A DNA stretch of 64,000 nucleotides from NCBI RefSeq assembly GCF_900290285.1, contig NZ_LT985755.1, forward strand, positions 200,431 to 264,430, in the 5' to 3' direction. The position numbers and the translations under genes were made by a program. The notes under the pieces are model-generated. The model was not told where the DNA came from. It did no database searches and worked only from the letters and a program-made list of their open reading frames with translations. Position 1 is the first letter of the stretch. The number at the start of each line of letters is the position of its first letter. Source of the stretch: Candidatus Centipeda massiliensis. Lineage in GTDB: Bacteria; Bacillota; Negativicutes; Selenomonadales; Selenomonadaceae. Below are positions 24,747 to 32,897 of the stretch, piece after piece.

Positions 24747-26438
24747 ATGAAAAAACATCTTCCTGTAATCGGATTGTATCTCGCGCTCTCCCTCCTCCTC
24801 TTTCACTTTGTCTTTCACCCCACATACGCGGGATCGTGGCGCACGCTCCCCGCCGCTGCGGAAAATGCTGCAGCGCAGCGCCCGCTCCTGCTCGTGCCGC
24901 TCGACTCACGCCCGCCGTGCCGGGAGTTCGTCGTAAACGGCGGCAGGATCATCGGTCGCGATATCGTAACGCCGCCGACGGAGTATATGGACTACTACTC
25001 GAAGCGGGGCGATACGAACGCGATGCGCCAATGGCTCACAGAGAATATGGGCAGCGCAGATACCGTGATTCTCTCCGTCGATCAGCTGCTCTCGGGGGGA
25101 CTGCTCGCCGCGCGTGAGGCACATATCTCCGGTGCCGACATCGACGCGCTTGCGGCATATCTGCGCACGCTGCATACGGCGCACCCAAGTGTGCCCCTGC
25201 ACGCGTTCTACATCCTGCCGCGTGCGATTCCGCAGGACGGGATTGAGGGCTGGCGCGAGCGGCGCGCCCTCCTCGCGTACGCGCGCCTTCTCGGACGTGC
25301 GGGCGCGGGACTGCCCGTCGATACGGAGGAGATGGAGCGGCTGCGCGCGCAGTTCCCCGACGAATATTTACAAAAGTATCTTGCCCACTTCGATGAGAGT
25401 ACGGCTCTCGCCGCCATGCTCATCGGACTGACGGAGGAGGGTGTGCTGACACGCCTCGTCCTCGGGCAGGACGACGGCGAGGAATACTCGGTCGGCAATC
25501 TAAAAAAATCGGAACTCGCCGCCCTGATGCGGGAAAAAAACATCGCCCCGGATCGGGCGATGATCGTGCACGGTGCGGATGAGATTGCACTCTCGATGCT
25601 CGCGCGTCTTGCCGTGGATGAGCTGTGTGCAGCGGGCGGCGCACAGCCGCAGATTGCGCTGCGCTATGCGCGTGCGGACATGGCGGATATGGTTTTCCCG
25701 TTTATGGCCGTTTCGAACGATGTGACGGCACGCGAGAAAATTGCAATGCTCGGCGGTGCCTTGGCAGAGGAAGATGCGCCGCGTGATCTGACGCTCTTCA
25801 TCGCGGCAGGTGACAACGCGGCGGACACCCTCGGCACACGAGCCCCTGCGGCGACCGACATCAGCGCGATGCTTGCAGCAGGTACAAACGTCGCCCTCGT
25901 CGATCTCTCGCGCCATTTCCATGCAGAGGAAACCCTGCTGCCCATTCTGCTCGAAAAAAATGTACCCATAAACGCACTCACAGCATACGCGGGCTGGAAC
26001 ACAGCGAGCAACGCCATCGGCACGGCACTCGCACAGGGCTTGCTCTCCCACTGTGCCATACAGAGGGCGACAGATGCGACAGAGCGTGAACGCATCATTG
26101 CCGCAAATCTCGCATTTCTCACGGGTCGCATCGCCGAGGACGAATTTTACCTCAAGGAGACAATCGACCGCGTGAACAATCGGCTCCGCATCGCGGGCTA
26201 TCAGAACACCGCCGATCTCGATCTCACGCGCAACTGGCGCTGGGCAAACGATCTCCTGATGAACGATCTGAGCCGCCGCATACACAGCTATGAATCCACC
26301 GCCGCATTCCGCGCACCGTTGGAGCAGCACGATATGCGTCTGCGCGTCGCGCGGAGCAATATCACGGCATACTACCCGTGGCCGCGCACGTTCGAGGTAC
26401 GGATGGAAGCTCAGCCGACCATCGCCTTTTCTCCATAA
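24747..26438 (+). CDS. DUF4127 family exported or membrane-anchored protein
   Basis: A 563-residue protein with an N-terminal hydrophobic segment (LPVIGLYLALSLLLFHFVF) that is a signal peptide or anchor. The body matches my memory of DUF4127: LLLVPLDSRPPCREFVVNGG, ADTVILSVDQLLSGGLLAAR, and a long alpha/beta region with GADEIALSMLARL and a late VALVDLSRHFHAEE. The function is unknown; the fold may be related to sugar-active or periplasmic binding enzymes. It is transcribed alone, from the divergent promoter opposite rsmD, and ends at a strong hairpin. Confidence 0.8.
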   Translation: MKKHLPVIGLYLALSLLLFHFVFHPTYAGSWRTLPAAAENAAAQRPLLLVPLDSRPPCREFVVNGGRIIGRDIVTPPTEYMDYYSKRGDTNAMRQWLTENMGSADTVILSVDQLLSGGLLAAREAHISGADIDALAAYLRTLHTAHPSVPLHAFYILPRAIPQDGIEGWRERRALLAYARLLGRAGAGLPVDTEEMERLRAQFPDEYLQKYLAHFDESTALAAMLIGLTEEGVLTRLVLGQDDGEEYSVGNLKKSELAALMREKNIAPDRAMIVHGADEIALSMLARLAVDELCAAGGAQPQIALRYARADMADMVFPFMAVSNDVTAREKIAMLGGALAEEDAPRDLTLFIAAGDNAADTLGTRAPAATDISAMLAAGTNVALVDLSRHFHAEETLLPILLEKNVPINALTAYAGWNTASNAIGTALAQGLLSHCAIQRATDATERERIIAANLAFLTGRIAEDEFYLKETIDRVNNRLRIAGYQNTADLDLTRNWRWANDLLMNDLSRRIHSYESTAAFRAPLEQHDMRLRVARSNITAYYPWPRTFEVRMEAQPTIAFSP

Positions 26439-26439
26439 C

Positions 26440-26487
26440 AAAGGGGCTGTTGTACGAAGCTGGAAAGCTTCATGCAACAGCCCTTGT
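26440..26487 (+). terminator. Terminator hairpin (GGGGCTGTTG family)
   Basis: A long stem formed by AAGGGGCTGTTG..ACGAAGCT and AAGCTTC..GCAACAGCCCTT begins just after the DUF4127 stop. The same stem sequence recurs at 40533 and 49611 next to unrelated genes. Confidence 0.75.
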
Positions 26488-26511
26488 CATTATGTCAGCG
26501 ATATCGCCACA

Positions 26512-26639
26512 AGCGCCCCTTCCACCACTCACGTGGTCCCCCTCCCCCGTACGACACGGGGGAGGCTAGGATTGCGGCATCTTAGCTTCCCCCGCCAGAG
26601 CGGGGGAAGTGGCGAGCGCAGCGAGCCGATAGGGGCGCT
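26512..26639. repeat. ~128-bp double-hairpin intergenic repeat, intact copy
   Basis: The ends are inverted (AGCGCCCCT / AGGGGCGCT). Inside are two G/C hairpins, CTCCCCCGT..ACGGGGGAG and CTTCCCCCGC..GCGGGGGAAG, and a small ACCAC..GTGGT stem. Parts of the same sequence occur at 56695-56980 (split by a MITE) and 60503-60557. No ORF. It sits between convergent genes and could assist termination. Confidence 0.75.
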
Positions 26640-26663
26640 CGTGCAGCAGTCTCTTTTACATAC

Positions 26664-27062
26664 TTACTCCGCCGCAAGACCGAATCGCGTGATTCCTTCC
26701 TTGCGGAACTTGTCCAGCAGCTCCATGACACCGCTGTAGTTCAGATCCCCGTCTGCACGCACGACAACGGCAAAGCGCTGATTCTTCTGACTCTCGGCAC
26801 GCGCACGGCGCAGGAGGGTCGCCTCGTCGATCTGCTTGTCCTCAAGCCAGAGCGAGCCGTCCTTGCGCACGGTGACGAGATAGGTCACGTTCAGCTGCGT
26901 CTGCGCCGTCTGCGCCTTTGGCAGATTCACGTCCACAGTCTTGAGGTTCACCATGTAGAGTGTGCTCATGATAAAGAACACGAGCAGAAAAAACATGATG
27001 TCGATCATGGGGATAATCATGACCTCGGGTTTTTCAAACGCCCTTCTGTCGCGCAGCCTCAT
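26664..27062 (-). CDS. ExbD/TolR biopolymer transport protein
   Basis: A 132-residue inner-membrane protein with one N-terminal TM helix (VMIIPMIDIMFFLLVFFIMST) that contains the conserved Asp used in proton transfer, followed by a periplasmic domain (VNLPKAQTAQTQLNVTYLVT). It would work with the ExbB/TolQ partner encoded directly upstream (ATGA overlap) to energise TonB- or Tol-type proteins. No tonB, tolA or receptor gene is nearby. The N-terminus carries RAFEKPE typical of ExbD. Confidence 0.92.
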   Translation of the reverse strand: MRLRDRRAFEKPEVMIIPMIDIMFFLLVFFIMSTLYMVNLKTVDVNLPKAQTAQTQLNVTYLVTVRKDGSLWLEDKQIDEATLLRRARAESQKNQRFAVVVRADGDLNYSGVMELLDKFRKEGITRFGLAAE

Positions 27063-27748
27063 GCCTCATCACCTTCCGCCGTTTCTCCGGTGCGCGGAGC
27101 GTTCTCGACCACGCCCTTGACCCCTGCCGCGCGTGCCAGTTCCACGCGGCTGCTCTCAGCAGCGGAGAAGCACATCTCCATATCGGTAACGATGTTCTCA
27201 ATGCGCTGGGAGAAATACGCGTGTACGGAGAGCGCGATAATGGCAACGCACAGACCCATCGCCGTTGCAATGAGCGCCTCACCGACACCGCCCGTGATCG
27301 CACTCGGCTCGCCCGCCTCAAGATTGAACACGCTGAACGTCGAGATCATGCCGCTGATCGTGCCGAGCAGGCCGAGCAGCGGCGCCATGGTGACAATGAC
27401 GCTCAGATAGTACATACGGCTGCGCAGCTTGGAGAGTGCGATGCCGGACTGAATCTCCATGTAGGAGGACATCTTGCGCGAGTTCTTACTGTTTTTCGTA
27501 ATTGCACTGAACAAAATATCCGCAATCGCGCCGCGCTTCTCGTCCGTCCACGCAACGGCTTCCCGATAGCGCTCGTTCGCAATGTGCAGCATAAACTCCC
27601 GCGCAAACGCACGACCTGCGTCCATCCGTGTAAAGTAGAAAGCACGCTCTATACCGATAAAGACGACAAAGATCGACGCCGCGAGCAGGAAGTACATGAC
27701 AATACCGCCCTGCCGAAAAAACTCAAACCCCTGTGAAACAAATTCCAT
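27059..27748 (-). CDS. ExbB/TolQ/MotA family proton channel protein
   Basis: A 229-residue membrane protein with three TM segments: ~15-35 (GGIVMYFLLAASIFVVFIG), ~115-140 (YLSVIVTMAPLLGLLGTISG) and ~155-185 (ALIATAMGLCVAIIALSVHA). The middle region has the family's P-L-L-G-L-L-G-T motif. With ExbD it forms the proton-driven motor. The ATG at 27748 is chosen; the upstream extension lacks support. Two-gene operon with exbD. Confidence 0.92.
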   Translation of the reverse strand: MEFVSQGFEFFRQGGIVMYFLLAASIFVVFIGIERAFYFTRMDAGRAFAREFMLHIANERYREAVAWTDEKRGAIADILFSAITKNSKNSRKMSSYMEIQSGIALSKLRSRMYYLSVIVTMAPLLGLLGTISGMISTFSVFNLEAGEPSAITGGVGEALIATAMGLCVAIIALSVHAYFSQRIENIVTDMEMCFSAAESSRVELARAAGVKGVVENAPRTGETAEGDEA

Positions 27749-27946
27749 TCTGTGACCATTCCTTCCCTTCTGGACTGCGATGACCCTCGTCATCTCCTAA
27801 TAAGCGCCCCCATTCTACTACATATTTCTATTTGCGTCAACGATAACAAGTATCATTATATCGTTTTATCAACGCCGAATGCCTTGCGGACGATGGGAAA
27901 AAATATTATAATGAAATCCGTTCTTTCTGATGAAGGAGGCTATGGA

Positions 27947-29659
27947 TTGAAGTTACCTATTGTACGCGGCTTCTGGCAGCTGTTCAAAGGATATTGGAGT
28001 TCCCCCGAGAAATGGAAGGCGCGCGGACTGCTTGCCGCAGTCATTGCGCTCAATCTCATCATGGTGTATCTGCTCGTTCAGATCAACGACTGGTACCGCG
28101 TGTTCTACGACGCGCTGCAGGCATACGATTGGGATTCGTTCTGGCCGCTCATCGGCAAATTCACCGTACTCGCCTTCATCTATATCATCATCGCCGTCTA
28201 CGCCGTCTATCTCCGTCAGATGCTGACAATCAACTGGCGTACATGGATGACGGAGCAGTACCTGGCGCGCTGGATGCACGGACAAGTCTACTACCGCCTG
28301 CAAGTCCTGCGCAGCGACACGGACAACCCCGACCAGCGTATCAGCGAGGACATCAATCAGTTTGTATCGCTCACGCTGACGCTGCTCGTCGGCATCCTCA
28401 AGCAGCTGACGACGCTCGGCGCATTTGCCGTCGTACTCTGGAACCTCTCGGGCGCGGTCACCGTTCCCATCGGCACCGCAGAGTTTACGATCTACGGCTA
28501 TATGTTCTGGCTGTCCCTCCTCTACTCGGGGCTTGGCACGTACTTCGTCCACATCGTCGGCAAAAAACTCATCGGTCTGAACTTCAATCAGCAGCGCTAC
28601 GAGGCGGACTTTCGTTTCAGTATGATGCGCGTGCGCGAGAACAGCGAGAGCATCGCATTCTACCGCGGCGAGATGGCGGAATCGGTCGGCTTCAAGGAGC
28701 GTTTTGCAAACGTCATCAAAAACTACTGGGGACTCATGCGCCGGACGAAGCTGCTGAACTTCTACGTCAACGGCTACGGTCAGCTCGCGATCATCTTTCC
28801 GCTCATCATGGCAGCGCCGCGCTACTATGCGGGCGAAATGGCACTCGGCGGACTCATGCAGACGATGTCCGCGTTCGGCCGCGTACAGGACGCACTCTCC
28901 TTCTTCGTCGATTCCTACAGCTCCATTGCAGAGCTTGCCGCCGTCATTCAGCGACTCTCCGGCTTTACGGAGCATATCGCGGGAGCCGCGCAGGTGACCA
29001 GCGGCATTGCACGCACCGAGGGAAGCGGCAGCACACTTGCGCTCGACGATCTCACGGTCACCCTGCCGGACGGCGCTCCGCTCCTTACGGCTTGCACACT
29101 TTCTCTGCCGCAGGGCAGCCGAACCCTCGTGACGGGTGCCTCGGGTGCCGGCAAGAGCACGCTGCTGCGTGCGCTCGCAGGGCTATGGCCGTACGGCAGC
29201 GGAAGCATCAAGCTGCCGCAGGGAGCAAAGCGCCTCTTTCTCCCCCAGCGCCCCTATCTCATCCTCGGCTCGCTGCGCCGCGCACTCTCCTATCCGCGCA
29301 CGGCAGGTGCGCCGGATGGAGAGATCGCACGCATTCTGAGCCTCGTCGGACTGGAGCACTTCGCTGCACGCCTCGATGACGTGGACGACTGGAGCCGCAT
29401 CCTCTCACTCGGCGAGCAGCAGCGCCTTGCCTTTGCGCGTATCCTGCTCATCCGTCCCGACTGGATTTTCCTCGACGAGGCGACCTCTGCCCTCGACGAA
29501 CCGCGCGAACGCGCACTGTATGAACGACTGCATCAGGAACTCCCCAACGCCAGCATCATCAGCGTCGGCCACCGCTCGACACTCTTTGCCCTTCACGATA
29601 CGGAGCTCCACCTCACAGATCAATCGTATTCCTATCAGGAGATCTCCCATGAACCGTAG
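27947..29659 (+). CDS. SbmA/BacA- or YddA-like ABC transporter (fused membrane and ATPase domains)
   Basis: A ~570-residue protein with an ABC_membrane_2 (SbmA/BacA-like) domain of about six TM helices (residues ~1-330) and a C-terminal ATPase: Walker A TGASGAGKSTLLRALAG, signature LSLGEQQRLAFARIL, Walker B DWIFLDEATSALDE. Relatives export or import peptides, vitamin B12 or lipids. The TTG at 27947 is chosen because AAGGAGG lies 7 nt upstream; an ATG at 27911 is in frame but overlaps a TATTATAAT promoter element. It is the first gene of a five-gene envelope operon and overlaps the amidase gene by 11 nt. Confidence 0.88.
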   Translation: MKLPIVRGFWQLFKGYWSSPEKWKARGLLAAVIALNLIMVYLLVQINDWYRVFYDALQAYDWDSFWPLIGKFTVLAFIYIIIAVYAVYLRQMLTINWRTWMTEQYLARWMHGQVYYRLQVLRSDTDNPDQRISEDINQFVSLTLTLLVGILKQLTTLGAFAVVLWNLSGAVTVPIGTAEFTIYGYMFWLSLLYSGLGTYFVHIVGKKLIGLNFNQQRYEADFRFSMMRVRENSESIAFYRGEMAESVGFKERFANVIKNYWGLMRRTKLLNFYVNGYGQLAIIFPLIMAAPRYYAGEMALGGLMQTMSAFGRVQDALSFFVDSYSSIAELAAVIQRLSGFTEHIAGAAQVTSGIARTEGSGSTLALDDLTVTLPDGAPLLTACTLSLPQGSRTLVTGASGAGKSTLLRALAGLWPYGSGSIKLPQGAKRLFLPQRPYLILGSLRRALSYPRTAGAPDGEIARILSLVGLEHFAARLDDVDDWSRILSLGEQQRLAFARILLIRPDWIFLDEATSALDEPRERALYERLHQELPNASIISVGHRSTLFALHDTELHLTDQSYSYQEISHEP

Positions 29660-30506
29660 AGAATTTCTGCGCCAGCTGGCACTTGTCGGCATCGGCGCCG
29701 CCGTCTTTCCCTTCTTCCCCGCCGCCGCTGAGGCATCATGGTACATTCCGTCGGCACTTCCGGGTGTGGCAGTGCGACAGACCCATCTGAGCTTCGGTGC
29801 GCTCGAAAATCGCTTCGTGACAGACTGTATCGTCGTCCACCATATTGGCATGGCAAACAATGATGATGTCTCGGCAGAAACGGTTCACCAATGGCATCTG
29901 AACAACGGCTGGTCGGGCATCGGCTATCACTTCCTCATCCGTAAGGACGGCACGATCGAGCAGGGGCGTCCGCTCGGCACGGTCGGCGCCCATGTATACG
30001 GTGAAAACCGCCATACCGTCGGCATCAATCTCGCCGGCAATTTCGAGATGGGCACACCGACCGATGCGCAGGAAATCTCTGCGGCGCATCTCATTGCCGC
30101 ACTCTGCACCGTCTATCAGCTCGATCCGCTGTGGCAGGTCACGGTGAAGGGGCATCGCGACCTGAACGCCACCGCCTGCCCCGGCCGCTATCTCTACGCC
30201 GACCTGCCTGACATCGTGGAGCAGGCACGCATTTACTACGGCTCAGAGGAGATGCAGGCGGAGCGGCTGCGCATTGCACAGCACGAGCGCGAGGAAGAGG
30301 ATCTGCGGCGTGAGCGCCTCCGCGCACAGATCGAGGAAGTGCAGCGCAAAAACGGCATGGCACGTCCCTCGCACCCGGCACCGAGCACACCCAATCCGCC
30401 CGTACAGCCTCCGCCGAAAAAAGCGGAGCTAAGACCGAACAAGCGCCCCGATCTCCCAAAGCCGCCCCCGCAGCCAAGACCCGAGCAGCGGCGCATTGCA
30501 ACGTAG
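29649..30506 (+). CDS. Tat-exported N-acetylmuramoyl-L-alanine amidase
   Basis: A 285-residue cell-wall hydrolase or recycling enzyme expected in the periplasm. The N-terminus NRREFLRQLALVGIGAAVF with PAAAEA is a twin-arginine signal. An Amidase_2/PGRP domain spans ~45-190 with zinc ligands in IVVHHIG and VKGHRDLNATACPGR. The remainder is a charged helix (EREEEDLRRERLRAQIEE) and a Pro/Lys-rich tail that may thread peptidoglycan or bind a partner. The start overlaps the ABC gene. Domain order and the Tat signal suggest a folded metal enzyme exported before its neighbours act. Confidence 0.88.
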   Translation: MNRREFLRQLALVGIGAAVFPFFPAAAEASWYIPSALPGVAVRQTHLSFGALENRFVTDCIVVHHIGMANNDDVSAETVHQWHLNNGWSGIGYHFLIRKDGTIEQGRPLGTVGAHVYGENRHTVGINLAGNFEMGTPTDAQEISAAHLIAALCTVYQLDPLWQVTVKGHRDLNATACPGRYLYADLPDIVEQARIYYGSEEMQAERLRIAQHEREEEDLRRERLRAQIEEVQRKNGMARPSHPAPSTPNPPVQPPPKKAELRPNKRPDLPKPPPQPRPEQRRIAT

Positions 30507-30521
30507 AGGAGGTGAAGAACG

Positions 30522-30869
30522 ATGGGATTCCACTATCGATGGTTCGACCGCGATCAGGAGAAAGTAGACGAGATGGGCATTCCCCTAACGCGTGCCCAGA
30601 TTGACGCACGCGCCCGCGAAAAAAAGCTGGAACGCCTCTTTTCGCGCGGTGAACAGACCGGCATCGTCCTCACCGCCCTGATCTTTGCCTACGGTTGGAC
30701 GGAGGACGATCTCTCGCTCATCTTCTTCTGCCTCTCCTTCCTGATCTTTGAACTCCGAAAGATTGCCGCACATTTTTCCAAGACTTACGGCAAGAGTATT
30801 GCAAACGCCATGCAGGGCTTCAGCATCGCACTGGTCATCGGCGCACTCATCATGGTACTCAGCACCTAG
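30522..30869 (+). CDS. Small membrane protein of unknown function
   Basis: A 115-residue protein with a charged N-terminal ~45 residues and two hydrophobic segments (~46-75, TGIVLTALIFAYGWT..LIFFCLSFLIF, and ~92-115, ANAMQGFSIALVIGALIMVLS). GAGGAGG precedes the ATG. It lies 15 nt after the amidase gene and 11 nt before the VTT gene. No family recognised; position suggests a helper of the envelope operon. Confidence 0.75.
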   Translation: MGFHYRWFDRDQEKVDEMGIPLTRAQIDARAREKKLERLFSRGEQTGIVLTALIFAYGWTEDDLSLIFFCLSFLIFELRKIAAHFSKTYGKSIANAMQGFSIALVIGALIMVLST

Positions 30870-30880
30870 GAGGCATTTAC

Positions 30881-31606
30881 ATGAAGCAGCAAATGGGTAT
30901 GGGCGTCCTCAAGATCGGCGCGGCTCTCGCGATCGTCCTGCTCTTCGTCATCATTCACCTCATTGCACCGGATTTTCTGCCCGAACTCTTCACCCTGCTC
31001 GCCAGCGGCGACATCCCGGCGACGGTAGAGTACATTCGCTCATTCGGGGAGTGGGCCGTCGTCTTTGCCTTCCTCCTCACCCTCTTTACGAATGCGCTCG
31101 GCTTCCCGCCCGCCGTCATCTTCTCGACGGCGAACGTCATCCTCTTCGGCATCGTGCCCGGCATCATCCTCTCCTGTGTCGCGGAGACGGTCGGCGTAAC
31201 CATTGCATTTCTTCTCATGCGCTTCTACTTCCGCGAGGCAGCGGAAAAGGCGATTGCAAAGAGCCCCTTCCTCGCAAAGATCGACCGGTACAGCGGAAAC
31301 AAAGGCTTCTTCATCATGCTCATCGGGCGCATGGTGCCCTATCTCCCCTCTGCCGTCATGAATGCCGTCGGCGCACTCTCGTCGATCCGTTTCCGCGACT
31401 ACGTACTCGCGTCCCTCGTCGGCAAATTTCCCTCGACAGGGATCGAGGCGATCATCGGACATGACATCATCATGCAGCAGGAGGATCATACGCGCCTCGT
31501 CATCGTCGTGATCTGCGCCGGCATTCTCATCTATGCCGCCATTCGCTACGAAAAACGGCTCATGCGTGAAGAGGCTGTCCCACAGGAAATGGAGAAGAAC
31601 GAATGA
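30881..31606 (+). CDS. TVP38/TMEM64 (VTT/DedA-like) membrane protein
   Basis: A 241-residue polytopic membrane protein with about six TM helices and the VTT domain (FPPAVIFSTANVILFGIVPG, then a re-entrant region and GRMVPYLPSAVMNAVGAL). DedA/VTT proteins include undecaprenyl-phosphate and phospholipid translocases, so a lipid-flipping role in envelope synthesis is plausible. AGGAGG precedes the ATG, and the stop overlaps the next gene in ATGA. Confidence 0.88.
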   Translation: MKQQMGMGVLKIGAALAIVLLFVIIHLIAPDFLPELFTLLASGDIPATVEYIRSFGEWAVVFAFLLTLFTNALGFPPAVIFSTANVILFGIVPGIILSCVAETVGVTIAFLLMRFYFREAAEKAIAKSPFLAKIDRYSGNKGFFIMLIGRMVPYLPSAVMNAVGALSSIRFRDYVLASLVGKFPSTGIEAIIGHDIIMQQEDHTRLVIVVICAGILIYAAIRYEKRLMREEAVPQEMEKNE

Positions 31607-32841
31607 CACGACGTACATTTTTACAGACTGCCGCCAAGACCATCCTCACAATGGGCTTCGGCGGTCTCTTTTCGTCCCGCAGCGCACACGCCGCCACGGA
31701 CGGTATCCAGCATCTGCGCCAGATTGTGACGGCGCAGCCCGCGCGCACGCGCATGATCCAGTGGGACAGCCCACAAGTGCTTGAAAACGTGTGCGTCGAA
31801 CTGCGCGACGTGCGGGGTCAGGTGGAACGCCGTATCCCCGCCTATACCTATCTCTCGATGGATGACGAGGTGCAGTTCATCTATCATGCGGAGATTCCGT
31901 TCATGGAGGGATCTTCCTACCGGATCACGCATCCAGCCGGTGCAACGGATTGGATCCCCCTCCTGCCGATCCATCAAAGTGATCGGGTATGTGCCCTTCT
32001 CTTCTCGGACAGTCAATGCGGCGAGAGCTACGACGTGTGGGGCGCGACTTATCAAGCGGCATGGCAGCGTCACCCGAATGCGGACGCCGCCGCCATCGTC
32101 GGCGACCTCACGGACAACGGGGAGTCCGCATGGCATTGGCGCGCATTCTTTGAGGCAATGGAGGCAGGGACAGCGCTCGCACGGCATCCCCATATCCCCG
32201 TCCTCGGCAACCACGAATACTACGGATTGCAGTGGACGGCAGTGCCGCCCGTCCGCTATCTCCGCACCTTTGCCCTGCCCGACAACGGCAGCCGTGATTT
32301 TCGCGGACACTACTACTCCTTTGATCTCGGCGCGGTGCACTGCATCGTTCTCGATACCCAGTTCCTTGAGGCGGAGGAACGCGGCGCGGCGCTGCGGGCA
32401 GAGCAGATGGACTGGCTGAAAAAGGAGGCTGCGGCAAGCACAGCACCGTGGAAGCTCGTCCTCATGCACAAAGATATTCTCGCCTACGGTGACTATCAGG
32501 TCGAGCAGAATACAAATCACGGCATCAGCGACGTGGGACAGATTTTCTTGGACACATTCGATGCGCTCGGCATCGACCTCGTCGTCTCAGGACACGTTCA
32601 CGCCTACCGCCGCCGCCAAATGCGCGCGCGTCAGACCGACAGGAACGGCACCCTCTACCTCCTCACAGGACCTGCGGGGAACGAGTACTTCAACGTCCCC
32701 GCAGAGACATACGACATCGTCGCCGGCCCCGATCCCACGCCGTCCAACTACCTCTATCTGGAGGCGGATGCGCATCGGCTGCACATCCGATGCGAAACAA
32801 CGAGCGGAGCGGTACTCGATACGGTCGACCTGCAAAAATAA
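31603..32841 (+). CDS. Tat-exported purple-acid-phosphatase-like metallophosphoesterase
   Basis: A 412-residue periplasmic phosphoesterase. The signal TRRTFLQTAAKTILTMGFGG..SAHA is of Tat type. An N-terminal fibronectin-like domain (~30-120) precedes a calcineurin-like core: FSDSQCGES, VGDLTDNGES, LGNHEYYG, VLMHKDI and SGHVHAYRR supply the dinuclear metal site. Substrate unknown. As the last gene of the envelope operon, after a VTT protein, it could act on a lipid pyrophosphate or other envelope phosphate; this is a guess. Confidence 0.88.
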   Translation: MTRRTFLQTAAKTILTMGFGGLFSSRSAHAATDGIQHLRQIVTAQPARTRMIQWDSPQVLENVCVELRDVRGQVERRIPAYTYLSMDDEVQFIYHAEIPFMEGSSYRITHPAGATDWIPLLPIHQSDRVCALLFSDSQCGESYDVWGATYQAAWQRHPNADAAAIVGDLTDNGESAWHWRAFFEAMEAGTALARHPHIPVLGNHEYYGLQWTAVPPVRYLRTFALPDNGSRDFRGHYYSFDLGAVHCIVLDTQFLEAEERGAALRAEQMDWLKKEAAASTAPWKLVLMHKDILAYGDYQVEQNTNHGISDVGQIFLDTFDALGIDLVVSGHVHAYRRRQMRARQTDRNGTLYLLTGPAGNEYFNVPAETYDIVAGPDPTPSNYLYLEADAHRLHIRCETTSGAVLDTVDLQK

Positions 32842-32885
32842 GAAAGACAGACGGCGCAGAGATTACGCTGTCTGTCTTTCTTATT
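32837..32885. terminator. Bidirectional terminator
   Basis: A perfect 16-bp stem, AATAAGAAAGACAGAC and GTCTGTCTTTCTTATT, with an A/T flank on both sides, lies between the phosphoesterase (plus) and the citrate transporter (minus). Confidence 0.92.
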
Positions 32886-32897
32886 TTTGAACTTGGA

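Noticed and set aside
27911-27946. An ATG at 27911 as start of the SbmA-like gene
   Set aside because: It overlaps the likely -10 (TATTATAAT) and lacks a ribosome site, while the TTG at 27947 has AAGGAGG at ideal spacing.
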